This document shows positions 19,422-28,720 of a stretch of 64,000 nt of DNA, one piece after another (position 1 is the stretch's first letter; the number at the start of each line of letters is the position of its first letter). Below the pieces are notes generated by a model that saw only the letters and a program-made list of their open reading frames with translations, searched no databases and had not been told where the DNA came from. The stretch is from Marinomonas spartinae (GTDB lineage: Bacteria > Pseudomonadota > Gammaproteobacteria > Pseudomonadales > Marinomonadaceae): assembly GCF_900089775.1 (NCBI RefSeq), contig NZ_FLOB01000008.1, forward strand, positions 1-64,000, in the 5' to 3' direction. A program made the position numbers and the translations under genes.

Positions 19422-20303
19422 CTACGATTTATAACTGGATTGCCAACCTAACTTGTCACGACATACATCGTAAAAGTCATGGGTTTTAGGGTGTATTAAA
19501 CGAATGCCACCTTCTTTTTTCGTGATATGAATTTCATCCCCAGGTGCTGTTGTTATATTTAATTGACCATCACAGCTAACACTTGGATAAGTCAAATTTG
19601 TCTCACAAACAACGATTCGAATGCGGGCATTGGCATCAATAACAATCGGACGATTACTTAATGTATGTGGGTGCATAGGCACTAATACAAGTGCATCTAG
19701 CTTAGGCAGCATAATCGGACCACCTGCGGACAATGCATAGGCGGTAGAACCTGTTGGAGTAGCCACAATCAGACCATCTGATTTTTGATTCATAACAAAC
19801 TGATCATCAATAAACAAATCAAAGCGGATCATACGCGCCGACTTACCTGGATGGAGTACTAAATCGTTTAACGCAATACCTTCCCCACTAGGTCTATTTT
19901 GGCGCTTTATCTTGGCCTCAATCATAAAACGCTTTTCTTCATAGTATTCACCACGAAAAATAGGATCCAACTCTTCTTTTAGCGTATGGGGTGAAATATC
20001 CGTTAAAAAACCTAACGTACCACGGTTAATACCAATAACAGGAATATCATAATTACAAATAGCTCTGGCTGCGCCAAGAAAACTACCATCGCCTCCTACC
20101 ACCATAACCAAATCACATTCATTCCCCAGTTCCTTTAACGGAGAAGAAGCCACCTTAAGGCCGGGCATCATGGCGGCCAAGCCCCTTTCGAGCACAGGCT
20201 GTGAGCCCTTCTCTGCAAGGTACTCCATTAAACTTTTAACCGTCTCTAGGATTTGTGACTTATCTAATCGAGCAATTATGCCAACACGTCTAAAAAGACT
20301 CAT
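19422..20303 (-). CDS. nadK: NAD kinase
   Basis: Phosphorylates NAD to NADP using ATP (293 aa, normal). The family motifs are present: VVGGDGSFLGAAR (the GGDG nucleotide motif), GINRGTLGFLTD, NDLVLHPG (NE/D motif region) and GLIVATPTGSTAYALSAGGPI. The C-terminal beta-sheet with SCDGQ is intact. In many bacteria nadK neighbours recN or dksA-type genes; here it sits between a D-cysteine desulfhydrase-like gene and glpG on the same strand. Confidence 0.95.
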   Translation of the reverse strand: MSLFRRVGIIARLDKSQILETVKSLMEYLAEKGSQPVLERGLAAMMPGLKVASSPLKELGNECDLVMVVGGDGSFLGAARAICNYDIPVIGINRGTLGFLTDISPHTLKEELDPIFRGEYYEEKRFMIEAKIKRQNRPSGEGIALNDLVLHPGKSARMIRFDLFIDDQFVMNQKSDGLIVATPTGSTAYALSAGGPIMLPKLDALVLVPMHPHTLSNRPIVIDANARIRIVVCETNLTYPSVSCDGQLNITTAPGDEIHITKKEGGIRLIHPKTHDFYDVCRDKLGWQSSYKS

Positions 20304-20441
20304 TTAGTATTCTCTTTTTCATCTAATGGTGTCATTTATCTTATCTAGCAGGGTGTTTTATTTTGCTCTTTTTATATCCTGCGCGCCGCGCCACTTTAAC
20401 ATGAAGCAGGCTATTATCGCTATCTGGTGATTTATCTTGTT

Positions 20442-21377
20442 TTAGACGTAGCCACGCCATCCTTGCAACCCACCAGTATGAATTAGCAATGTTCGTCGAT
20501 AGGGCCAGCCTCCTTTCTGCCATTGCTTCATAACATAAAAAAGGGTTTTGCAAGTATATATGGGATCCAACGGCAGGTCAGGATTCACCGCATTGCATTC
20601 GTCAATAAATTCCAGCAGAGGTCCACTGTGTTTGGCAAAACCACCCTCGTGGGCATCAGAGTGAAAAAACAATCGGCCATCTAAGTCTGATTCGCCTGTG
20701 GCGTTATACGTTGTCTTTAGCTTCTCCAACTGCCTCAATCTCAATGCCTGCGCTAAGATGTCAGCTCGTTGTTGCTCTGCTCCTTTTAGGGCACTGATAA
20801 CATGCAAATCCACAGGCTGTGGATGGGATAATAGTCCAGCTGCTGTCGTGCCTGTTCCTGCAGACACCACCCAAGCATCATATTGATTACCTAGCGCTTC
20901 AATGCTTTTCGCCCAATCAAGACAGCCTTGGGCACCTAGAACACCACCTCCACCTTCAGGAATCCAGTAAACATCACCGTATAGCGCATTTATTTGCTTT
21001 ACTACGTCCGCGTTCAAGCCACGTTTATAGTCGAATCTTAATGTGGGCCATAGCTCAACATTATTAGAAACCATGTCTCGTAATGTTAGCGTAAGCTGTG
21101 GATGAAGCTCTCCACGAATCACAGCAAGCGCTTTAAACGTTTGGTGAGTATGAAGCGTTTGAGCGAACGCATGAAGATGATTCGAGTATGGTCCGCCAAA
21201 AGTAGCAATGAACTTAGCTTGGCGTGTTTGAGCTTCTAACAGATGATATTTCAACTTATGCCACTTATTACCAGGCGCATAAGGGTGCTCAAGATCACCA
21301 CGATAGACAAAGATCTGGCCTTGGCTAAGCGAACTTTGATAGCGCCTAGGTACGATAAAGGGTTGAATAATGGACAA
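20442..21377 (-). CDS. PLP enzyme, 1-aminocyclopropane-1-carboxylate deaminase / D-cysteine desulfhydrase family
   Basis: Fold-type II PLP enzyme (311 aa) of the family that degrades D-cysteine to pyruvate, sulfide and ammonia or opens aminocyclopropane carboxylate; which substrate is used cannot be told from sequence. Motifs: RGDLEHPYAPGNKWHKLKY with the PLP lysine in GNK, TFGGPYSNHLHAFA (phosphate-side SNH), VVSAGTGTTAAGLL (PLP phosphate loop) and LIHTGGLQGW at the end. The best start is TTG at 21377: the only ribosome-like site (GAGG, 7 bases before it) is inside the 3' arm of a terminator hairpin (see 21376-21404). A GTG at 21416 would require reading through that hairpin as protein. A gap of 138 bases separates it from nadK. 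Confidence 0.8.
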   Translation of the reverse strand: MSIIQPFIVPRRYQSSLSQGQIFVYRGDLEHPYAPGNKWHKLKYHLLEAQTRQAKFIATFGGPYSNHLHAFAQTLHTHQTFKALAVIRGELHPQLTLTLRDMVSNNVELWPTLRFDYKRGLNADVVKQINALYGDVYWIPEGGGGVLGAQGCLDWAKSIEALGNQYDAWVVSAGTGTTAAGLLSHPQPVDLHVISALKGAEQQRADILAQALRLRQLEKLKTTYNATGESDLDGRLFFHSDAHEGGFAKHSGPLLEFIDECNAVNPDLPLDPIYTCKTLFYVMKQWQKGGWPYRRTLLIHTGGLQGWRGYV

Positions 21378-21404
21378 AAAAAAGCCTCGATGGTTAGTCG
21401 AGGC
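21376..21404 (-). promoter_or_regulatory. Terminator/attenuator overlapping the ribosome site of the D-cysteine desulfhydrase-like gene
   Basis: On the minus strand GCCTCGA/TCGAGGC forms a 7-bp stem with a 7-base loop followed by eight T. The TTG start (21377-21375) is at the end of the T run and the GAGG ribosome site lies in the 3' arm. Formation of the hairpin would both end transcription and hide the ribosome site. It could instead be the terminator of a short upstream RNA. Confidence 0.6.
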
Positions 21405-21507
21405 GAATTCTAGCACATATTGAAGGGAGCAAAATAAGGGAATATTTCACTGCATTCGTATCCTTTGAGTCCAGCTCTTAAAATAAGTTCAACAATAAGA
21501 TGAAGAT

Positions 21508-21544
21508 AACAAAGAAATGTCCCTATGCGGGACATTTCTTTGTT
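21508..21544. repeat. 16-bp perfect inverted repeat between divergent genes
   Basis: AACAAAGAAATGTCCC and its exact reverse complement are separated by five bases (TATGC). GC core with A/T-rich flanks is the shape of a bidirectional terminator, yet it lies upstream of both divergent genes, 38 bases before the YdiJ start. It may be a leader terminator, the end of a short RNA, or a protein-binding palindrome. Confidence 0.8.
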
Positions 21545-21582
21545 AAAATTTTGTCAGTCATCATCAGCGGAGTAAAAGATAC

Positions 21583-24500
21583 ATGATCCCATCACTTTCT
21601 GAAGTCTCGCCCGTTCAGGCTAAATACCTCTCATTTATTGAGCGCCTGAAGGCTTCAGGATTTTCAGGGGACACCAATCCTGATTATGCCAACCGAATTG
21701 TCTTGTCAACGGACAACTCTATATACCAAGTCTTACCTCAAGGGGTTATTTACCCCAAAACAGCGGAAGATCTGCAATGTCTTGTTAAGCTGACTAACGA
21801 GGATACTTTTCACGATATTGTACTCAGCCCTCGTGGTGGTGGCACTGGCACAAATGGTCAATCCCTCACGGATGGCCTGATTGTTGATGTGTCTAAATAC
21901 ATGAATCGTATCCTTGAGATCAATGTGGAAGAAGGTTGGGCGCGAGTTGAAGCGGGAGTAGTAAAAGATCAGCTCAACAAAGCTATTAAACCTCATGGGT
22001 TATTTTTCGCGCCTGAATTGTCGACCAGTAACCGGGCCACGATCGGTGGCATGATCAATACTGACGCGAGTGGACAAGGCTCAGTAATGTATGGCAAAAC
22101 GCGAGACCACGTATTGTCACTCAAAACGGTTCTTTTAGATGGTACATTACATGAGTCGGCTCCCATCAATGATGATAAATTAGAGAAAATTAAGTCTGGA
22201 AGCGATTACGTTGCCCATGCCCATCGGGTAATTGATTCGATCCAAAAAACGAAGCAGCAAGAGATTAGTGACACTTTCCCTGAATTAAATCGTTGTTTAA
22301 CGGGTTACGACTTGGCCCACATCCGTACCGACGATGGAAAGTTTAATTTAAACTCAATTTTATGTGGCTCCGAAGGAACGTTAGGGTTTATTGTCGAAGC
22401 GAAAGTTAACTTGCTGCCAATTCCGACCTATGCGGCATTAGTCAACATCCGCTACGATAGCTTTGAAGGCTCCCTTCGTCACGCTCGTGAATTATTAGCG
22501 GCCAAACCGACCTCTATTGAAACGGTTGACTCAAAAGTACTGGGCTTAGCGAAGGGCGACATTATTTGGGGTTCTGTCTCTGAGTTCTTCCCTGAAAACG
22601 AAGACGAAAACATCCAAGGAATCAATCTTGTTGAATACACGGGAAATGATGAGCAAGAGGTTTCTAAGCGCATCAAAGTACTGACAGACAAGCTAGATAA
22701 TGCGAATAAAGAAGGATCTGGCAGTAGTGCTCTAGGCTATACCGTTGCCATGGGGCATGACAACGTCAATAAACTTTGGGCAATGCGTAAAAAATCCGTT
22801 GGACTGCTAGGCAACGCCAAAGGGGAAAAACGTCCAATTCCGTTTGTCGAAGATACTGCCGTACCTCCGGAAAATCTCGCTGACTTTATCATGGAATTTC
22901 GTGCTGTCTTAGACAGTTATAAAGTTCAATATGGCATGTTTGGTCATGTTGATGCTGGGGTTTTACACGTTCGCCCCGCTCTGGACCTAAAAGACGAAGC
23001 CCAAGAACCGATGATTCGCGATATTACCGATAAAGTGGTCGCTTTAACGCAAAAGTATCATGGTTTACTCTGGGGTGAGCATGGCAAAGGGGTTCGCTCT
23101 GAATATTCGCCCTTCTTCTTTGGCGAGCTTTACCCCAGTATTCAACAAGTTAAAGGAGCCTTTGACCCGAGAAACCAACTCAACCCAGGCAAAATAGCCA
23201 CACCATTTGAGCTTGGGGCAGACCTTCTGAAAATCGACGAAGTGCCGTTACGCGGTCAGTTTGATCGACAAATCCCTTTGCATAATCGAGATCAGTTTAA
23301 AGAAGGTATGTACTGTAATGGCAATGGCGCCTGTTACAACTTTGACCCTAATGATGCCATGTGCCCTTCTTGGAAAGGCACACGTGATCGTCGTCATTCA
23401 CCAAAGGGGCGAGCCTCGCTAATGCGCGAATGGTTGCGCGGTATGAGTGAGCATGGTGTGGATACGTTAAAAGCAGGCAAAGAGGTAAAAAACAGTCGTT
23501 TCATATGGCAGTTTATTCCTCGCTTAAAAAATACGCTGGCTAAGCGTCGCGGGGAGTATGATTTTTCCAATGAAGTACACGAGTCCATGATGGGGTGTTT
23601 GGCATGTAAATCTTGTGTCGGACAATGTCCTATTAAGGTTGATGTGCCAGAATTTCGCGCCAAGTTCTTAGAGCTTTATTACAGTCGCTACCTACGTCCA
23701 ATAAAGGACTATTTAATCGGCTCTCTTGAATTTATGATGCCAACGCTCTCTATGTTTCCACAGCCATATAATTGGCTTGTTAAAAACCGCTGGATTAATC
23801 AGCTAAGCAGTAAATACTTGGGCTTGACCGATAGCCCAGCACTGAGCGCGCTCAATCTTAAAAAAGAAATGTCTCGTCGAGGCATTCGCTTGGCTACGCC
23901 GATGGCCATCGAATCCCTCAGCCCTAAAGATAGAAAGCGTGCCGTCATCATTGTTCAGGACGCCTTTACCAGCTACTTTGAGACCGAACTGGTATTGGAT
24001 ATCATGGAAATGTTGACTCGCCTTGGCTTTCAAGCGTATCTTGCCCCTTACCTACCAAATGGTAAAACCCTGCATGTCCATGGTTTTATGAAAGCGTTTG
24101 AGAAAGCCGCCCGTAAAAATCTAGACATGTTGCAAAGTCTGTCATTTTACGGTTTGCCTTTTGTTGGCATTGATCCCTCAATGACCCTTACCTATCGATC
24201 AGAATACAGTAAAACCTTTGCTGATAGCCGACAAATCCCTACGATTCAACTTATGCAGGAGTGGCTGGCAGAGCAAGCCGTACATATACAAAACCAACCT
24301 CTTTCCGGTGATGGCAGCACCTATCACCTGATGACACACTGCACGGAAAAAACCAATGCCGCAGGATCAATCAAGAATTGGCAAGAGGTTTATAAGCTGC
24401 TTGGCTTGGAGCTAAAGGTTGAAAGTGTTGGCTGTTGCGGCATGGCTGGCACCTACGGTCATGAAGCCAATAATGTAGACACTTCTAAAGCCATCTATGA

Positions 24501-24663
24501 GTTATCTTGGAAAGACAAAATACATGACCCAGCCCTTGCCGGTAAACTGGTTGCAACTGGGTATTCTTGCCGGAGTCAGGCAAAACGTTTAGATGATGCA
24601 GCACTCCCCCATCCTGCGCAGATACTGTTGAAACACCTTAAACAATCGGCGGCTACCTCGTAA
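21583..24663 (+). CDS. ydiJ: FAD-linked / 4Fe-4S oxidoreductase YdiJ (D-2-hydroxyglutarate dehydrogenase type)
   Basis: Large fused oxidoreductase (1026 aa; E. coli YdiJ 1018), reported in this family to oxidise D-2-hydroxyacids such as D-2-hydroxyglutarate. Modules in order: FAD-binding type 4 domain (PRGGGTGTNGQSL, APELSTSNRATIGGMINTDASGQGS), FAD-oxidase C-terminal domain with GMFGHVDAGVLHVRP and HGKGVRSEYSP, a ferredoxin-like segment with CNGNGACYNFDP, CLACKSCVGQCPIKVDVPEF (4Fe-4S cluster), and a C-terminal CCG domain ending with VGCCGMAGTYGHE. It is a single gene, divergent from the D-cysteine desulfhydrase-like gene. GGAG at 21569 precedes the ATG. Confidence 0.93.
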   Translation: MIPSLSEVSPVQAKYLSFIERLKASGFSGDTNPDYANRIVLSTDNSIYQVLPQGVIYPKTAEDLQCLVKLTNEDTFHDIVLSPRGGGTGTNGQSLTDGLIVDVSKYMNRILEINVEEGWARVEAGVVKDQLNKAIKPHGLFFAPELSTSNRATIGGMINTDASGQGSVMYGKTRDHVLSLKTVLLDGTLHESAPINDDKLEKIKSGSDYVAHAHRVIDSIQKTKQQEISDTFPELNRCLTGYDLAHIRTDDGKFNLNSILCGSEGTLGFIVEAKVNLLPIPTYAALVNIRYDSFEGSLRHARELLAAKPTSIETVDSKVLGLAKGDIIWGSVSEFFPENEDENIQGINLVEYTGNDEQEVSKRIKVLTDKLDNANKEGSGSSALGYTVAMGHDNVNKLWAMRKKSVGLLGNAKGEKRPIPFVEDTAVPPENLADFIMEFRAVLDSYKVQYGMFGHVDAGVLHVRPALDLKDEAQEPMIRDITDKVVALTQKYHGLLWGEHGKGVRSEYSPFFFGELYPSIQQVKGAFDPRNQLNPGKIATPFELGADLLKIDEVPLRGQFDRQIPLHNRDQFKEGMYCNGNGACYNFDPNDAMCPSWKGTRDRRHSPKGRASLMREWLRGMSEHGVDTLKAGKEVKNSRFIWQFIPRLKNTLAKRRGEYDFSNEVHESMMGCLACKSCVGQCPIKVDVPEFRAKFLELYYSRYLRPIKDYLIGSLEFMMPTLSMFPQPYNWLVKNRWINQLSSKYLGLTDSPALSALNLKKEMSRRGIRLATPMAIESLSPKDRKRAVIIVQDAFTSYFETELVLDIMEMLTRLGFQAYLAPYLPNGKTLHVHGFMKAFEKAARKNLDMLQSLSFYGLPFVGIDPSMTLTYRSEYSKTFADSRQIPTIQLMQEWLAEQAVHIQNQPLSGDGSTYHLMTHCTEKTNAAGSIKNWQEVYKLLGLELKVESVGCCGMAGTYGHEANNVDTSKAIYELSWKDKIHDPALAGKLVATGYSCRSQAKRLDDAALPHPAQILLKHLKQSAATS

Positions 24664-24748
24664 GATAAAACATATCATACGGATACCCTATTCGCACTTG
24701 CTAATCGAGCCTACTGATGTCTGGCTCGATTTATTTAAAAGGAAAACC

Positions 24749-25495
24749 ATGAAATATCTTAATTTGTTACATGACAGTGCGGACGAGTTCGGCCCCATTC
24801 GTGTTTATGATGATGGAAAGTTTCGTATTTTATCTTTCGCTGACGGAGATGAGCAAAGCCGTATCAAATTGGCGACGCCTCATATATTACAACATGAGTA
24901 CACGCAGGCCATGACGCTAACCTTACTGTTTTGTCAACAGCCCAAACGAGTTGGCATATTAGGTTTGGGAGGCGGAACCTTGTTAAGTGCGCTTTACCAC
25001 GCTATACCCAGCATACAAATTACCGCAGTAGAACTTAGGGAAGAAGTGATTGAATCGGCCAAAATGTACTTCAAGTTACCACAAGGCAAACGCATTCAAA
25101 TCGAACACGCTGATGCCCAAGAGTACATTAAAAAAGGCTTTAATAGAAAGGTCGATATTCTAATGACAGATCTCTATAACACTGATGACATGGAGCACGG
25201 TGTTTTACAAAAAAGCTTTATCGAGAACTGCGCACAACAGATCAAAGAAGACGGTTGGCTGGCCCTTAACTGTTGGATAAATCATAAAGATGATCCCCAG
25301 TTAGTATCGACACTAAAAGCCTCATTCGGCGATATTCGAGCACTGGATACAGGCAGTGGAAACTGGGTCGTACTAGCAGGCAAAATCAAGAACGAAATGA
25401 ACAGCAAAGAGCTAAAAGCCATTGCTCAGAAAGTAAGCCAACAGCTTGGTTTCCCACTCAATAAGTGGCTATCTCGACTTTACACGATTGAATAA
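24749..25495 (+). CDS. Spermidine-synthase-like protein
   Basis: 248 aa with a Rossmann-fold class I methyltransferase/polyamine synthase core: RVGILGLGGGTLLSALYH (glycine-rich loop I), ITAVELREEVIESAKMYF (acidic end of strand 2), IEHADAQEYI and VDILMTDLYNTDDMEHGV. SpeE-like genes of this kind without the full spermidine synthase gate region are often of unknown substrate, so polyamine synthesis is not certain. Start ATG at 24749 has AAAAGGAAAA just upstream; a TTG-type extension from 24698 lacks a ribosome site. It follows ydiJ by 85 bases on the same strand. Confidence 0.78.
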   Translation: MKYLNLLHDSADEFGPIRVYDDGKFRILSFADGDEQSRIKLATPHILQHEYTQAMTLTLLFCQQPKRVGILGLGGGTLLSALYHAIPSIQITAVELREEVIESAKMYFKLPQGKRIQIEHADAQEYIKKGFNRKVDILMTDLYNTDDMEHGVLQKSFIENCAQQIKEDGWLALNCWINHKDDPQLVSTLKASFGDIRALDTGSGNWVVLAGKIKNEMNSKELKAIAQKVSQQLGFPLNKWLSRLYTIE

Positions 25496-25531
25496 CAATA
25501 ACTTTTCGCTTTCTTATGCATGACACCCTAA

Positions 25532-25567
25532 ATACAAACAGGACGCATGTGAGCGTCCTGTTTGTAT
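25532..25567. terminator. Bidirectional terminator, 15-bp perfect stem
   Basis: ATACAAACAGGACGC and GCGTCCTGTTTGTAT with a 6-base loop, between the convergent spermidine-synthase-like gene and pgm. Confidence 0.88.
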
Positions 25568-25595
25568 TTCATGTAGAGGGCATTGTTTATGTAAA

Positions 25596-27242
25596 CTAAG
25601 CTGGCAGAACACTGTCAACTAAGGCTTTCGCTTCTGTTTCCAGTTTCGCTAAATGCTCTTCTGAGATAAAGCTCTCCAAATAAATTTTATAAACATTTTC
25701 TGTTCCTGATGGGCGAGCAGCAAACCAGCCATTTTGTGTCGACACCTTCAAACCACCAATGGCGGCGTTATTCCCTGGGGCATGTGTCAGCACACTCGCA
25801 ATCTCTTCACCTGCTAGCGTGGTTTGGGTAACGTCTTTTTTATCTAGCGCACCAAGAATTTTTTTCTGCTCAGGGGTAGCAACTACATCAATACGTTTGT
25901 AATAGGGTTTACCATACTTAGCCACTTGCTCTTCGTATAAGGTTTGTGGATCTTTGCCAGTCACCGCTAAAATCTCAGCCGCAAGCAGCGCCATAATAAA
26001 ACCATCTTTGTCTGTCGTCCAAACCGATCCATCATGACGCAGGAAGGAAGCACCGGCACTTTCTTCTCCTCCGAACGCCATTGTGCCCTCAAATAGCCCT
26101 TCAACATACCACTTGAAACCGACCGGGACTTCACATAACTGGCGACCTAATCCCTCGACGACTCTATCTATCATGCCACTGGATACGAGGGTCTTACCAA
26201 ACTGGATGTTCTTCGACCATGTCGGACGGTGGGAAGATAAATACTCAATCGCTACCGCCAAATAGGCATTTGGGTTCATCAACCCAAAACCGGCACAAAC
26301 AATGCCGTGGCGGTCGTAATCAGGGTCATTACCCACGGCAATGTCAAAGTTATCTTTCAATTTCAGTAGGTTCTGCATGGAATAAGGTGATGAGCAATCC
26401 ATACGAATTCGGCCATCCTTATCAAGAGACATAAAGCGGAATGTTGGATCCACCTCATTGTTCACAACAGTGATGTCTAATCCATACTTCTCCGCTAGAG
26501 GGCGCCAGAAATGAATGCCTGATCCTCCCATAGGATCGACGCCAATTTTAATGCCGGCCTTAGCAATCGCTGACATATCAATCACGTTTTCAAGGTCATC
26601 AACATAATGTTTGATGTAATCAAACTCTTCAACTAACCCTGAAGCCATTACTTCATTATTCGAAAAAAACTTCACATCGACAAGCTCGCCAGCCAACAGA
26701 GCATTTGCACGTTTGGCAATCCAATCGGTTATTTCTTTGTCGGCAGGCCCACCTTTTATGGAATTATATTTAAATCCACCGTCTTCTGGTGGGTTATGGG
26801 ATGGGGTGATGACAATACCATCACTGCTATCTGATGGAGAGACTTTAATATTATGCGTCAAGATCGCATGAGAAATAACTGGTGTGGGAGTATATCCCCC
26901 ACCTGTCTGCACCCGTACGCGAATACCATTTGCAGTTAAAACGCTGAGTGCCGTTTGATAGGCTGCTTCAGACAAGGCGTGAGTGTCTTTCCCTAAATAC
27001 AACGGCCCTCCAATAGACTGATCTTTGCGATAATCCGCAATGGCTTGGCTAATGGCTAAAATATGATTCTCGTTAAAGCTTGACTGGAAAGCGCTACCAC
27101 GATGTCCAGACGTGCCAAAACTCACCTGTTGAGATGAAAGCGAAACGTCTGGTTTTTTCATAAAATATGCCGTCATTAGCTCTGGAATATTTACCAATGA
27201 GCTCTGTTCAGCCAATTGCCCAGCACGTGGATGAATTCCCAT
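25596..27242 (-). CDS. pgm: Phosphoglucomutase (alpha-D-glucose-1-phosphate type)
   Basis: Interconverts glucose-1-phosphate and glucose-6-phosphate (548 aa; E. coli Pgm 546). Phosphoserine loop [11 protein letters not shown] with the catalytic Ser, [11 protein letters not shown] substrate loop near the start, metal-binding [10 protein letters not shown], sugar-binding FGGEESAG and phosphate-binding [12 protein letters not shown]. Monocistronic, convergent with the gene on its 3' side. Start ATG at 27242; [14 protein letters not shown] is the usual Pgm N-terminus. Confidence 0.96.
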   Translation of the reverse strand: MGIHPRAGQLAEQSSLVNIPELMTAYFMKKPDVSLSSQQVSFGTSGHRGSAFQSSFNENHILAISQAIADYRKDQSIGGPLYLGKDTHALSEAAYQTALSVLTANGIRVRVQTGGGYTPTPVISHAILTHNIKVSPSDSSDGIVITPSHNPPEDGGFKYNSIKGGPADKEITDWIAKRANALLAGELVDVKFFSNNEVMASGLVEEFDYIKHYVDDLENVIDMSAIAKAGIKIGVDPMGGSGIHFWRPLAEKYGLDITVVNNEVDPTFRFMSLDKDGRIRMDCSSPYSMQNLLKLKDNFDIAVGNDPDYDRHGIVCAGFGLMNPNAYLAVAIEYLSSHRPTWSKNIQFGKTLVSSGMIDRVVEGLGRQLCEVPVGFKWYVEGLFEGTMAFGGEESAGASFLRHDGSVWTTDKDGFIMALLAAEILAVTGKDPQTLYEEQVAKYGKPYYKRIDVVATPEQKKILGALDKKDVTQTTLAGEEIASVLTHAPGNNAAIGGLKVSTQNGWFAARPSGTENVYKIYLESFISEEHLAKLETEAKALVDSVLPA

Positions 27243-27460
27243 GTCTCAAATGCCTCTTAAGAAAATGATACGAGTTAGTGTGTCTTATTATTATGACGGT
27301 TTCAACGACCATGCCAAGTGTTTTCCATGAAGACTCAATCACTTACTGAGATAATTGTGTTACAAAACACATTTAAAAATATCACGCAAAACATTATTTT
27401 CTAGCTTTCCACTAATCGAGACTTAAGCCATACTCAAGACAAAAAGGATGGTTTTGATCT

Positions 27461-28594
27461 ATGATGAATAAAAACGCACTTATTCTCTCAGGTGGTGGTG
27501 CTCGTGCTGCTTACCAAGTTGGCGTGCTTTCCGCTATAGGTCGAATGGTTAAAAAAGGCAGCCCACTACCTTTTCCGATTCTTTGCGGCACCTCCGCTGG
27601 CGCTCTCAATGCCACCATGCTGGCCACCAATGCCGAAAACTTTACCAAAGCCGTTTCTAAGTTAGCCTTTGTCTGGCGTCATTTAACCCCTGATAAAATT
27701 TATACTATGGGACGCTGGCCGATTGCCACCTCTATTACTAAAACGCTCATTTCATTATTTCATACACAAAATCATGCAACACCGATTGCTTTGATGAACA
27801 ATGGGTCATTAAAAGAGTTACTCGATAATTTTCTTGATTTTTCTAATATTGATACCGCTATTGCAAATAAAAATTTAATTGCACTGGCCGTCACAGCCAT
27901 GAGCTATAGCACAGGAGAGTCGACTACCTTTATGCAGGGCTCGGATATGATTGAGCCTTGGCATGACAACAGGCGACGGGGTATTATTGATACCATTACC
28001 ACTGAGCATTTGTTGGCGTCTAGCGCGATTCCTGGCATATTTCCCGCTCAGAAAGTTCAGGAGCACTTTTATGGAGATGGTGCTATAAGGCAAAAATCAG
28101 CGATTTACCCTGCTATTAAAATGGGCGCAAAAAAGCTTTTTATTATTGGTGTCAGTGGCAACCGCCGAGTAAACCAACAATCCGACCTCCCTGAAGAGTA
28201 CTCAGCACCAAGTGTTGCACAAATATTGGGGCAGCTACTCAACAGTGCGTTTATCGACAACCTAGAGGATGATATTCATCAACTAGAGATTATGAATCAG
28301 TTAATTCAAGATATCCCAAAAGATAAACGTGAGCCTTACAACCTTCCTTCAGATACTCTGATCATTTCGCCATCAGAAGAAGTAAACAGTATCGCGGAAC
28401 ATTACATCGATACCTTACCCAAAAACATTCGAGTTCTTATCAAAGCAACAGGTGGATCTATTTCTCAAACAGCCAGCTCTGCAGCTAGCTATCTACTTTT
28501 CACACCGGAGTACTGTAAGGCTTTAATGGAACTTGGCTATAAGGATGCCATGCTCGAAAAGCACAATATTCTACATTTTTTTGAAGAAGATTAG
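27461..28594 (+). CDS. Patatin-like phospholipase
   Basis: 377-aa predicted lipid acyl hydrolase. The patatin signature is complete: oxyanion loop GGGARAAYQVG (residues 11-21), nucleophile elbow GTSAG (Ser45) and catalytic Asp in GDGAIRQ. No signal peptide, so probably cytoplasmic or peripheral on the inner membrane. The region after residue 250 lacks further known domains. Single gene with its own terminator, divergent from pgm. Substrate unknown; no sign of a secretion system or toxin context. Confidence 0.88.
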   Translation: MMNKNALILSGGGARAAYQVGVLSAIGRMVKKGSPLPFPILCGTSAGALNATMLATNAENFTKAVSKLAFVWRHLTPDKIYTMGRWPIATSITKTLISLFHTQNHATPIALMNNGSLKELLDNFLDFSNIDTAIANKNLIALAVTAMSYSTGESTTFMQGSDMIEPWHDNRRRGIIDTITTEHLLASSAIPGIFPAQKVQEHFYGDGAIRQKSAIYPAIKMGAKKLFIIGVSGNRRVNQQSDLPEEYSAPSVAQILGQLLNSAFIDNLEDDIHQLEIMNQLIQDIPKDKREPYNLPSDTLIISPSEEVNSIAEHYIDTLPKNIRVLIKATGGSISQTASSAASYLLFTPEYCKALMELGYKDAMLEKHNILHFFEED

Positions 28595-28667
28595 TAAAGC
28601 TACCCATTAAACACGGGGTCACTCAATCATCTAACCATCTGAATGGGTATATAGCTAAAGCAAAACA

Positions 28668-28695
28668 AAAAAACCGCTCTAGTGAGCGGTTTTTT
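28668..28695. terminator. Bidirectional terminator, patatin / aceF
   Basis: AAAAAACCGCTC and GAGCGGTTTTTT form a 12-bp perfect stem with a TAGT loop between convergent genes. Confidence 0.9.
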
Positions 28696-28720
28696 AATGC
28701 GGTATTTTAGAAAAGCTAAA

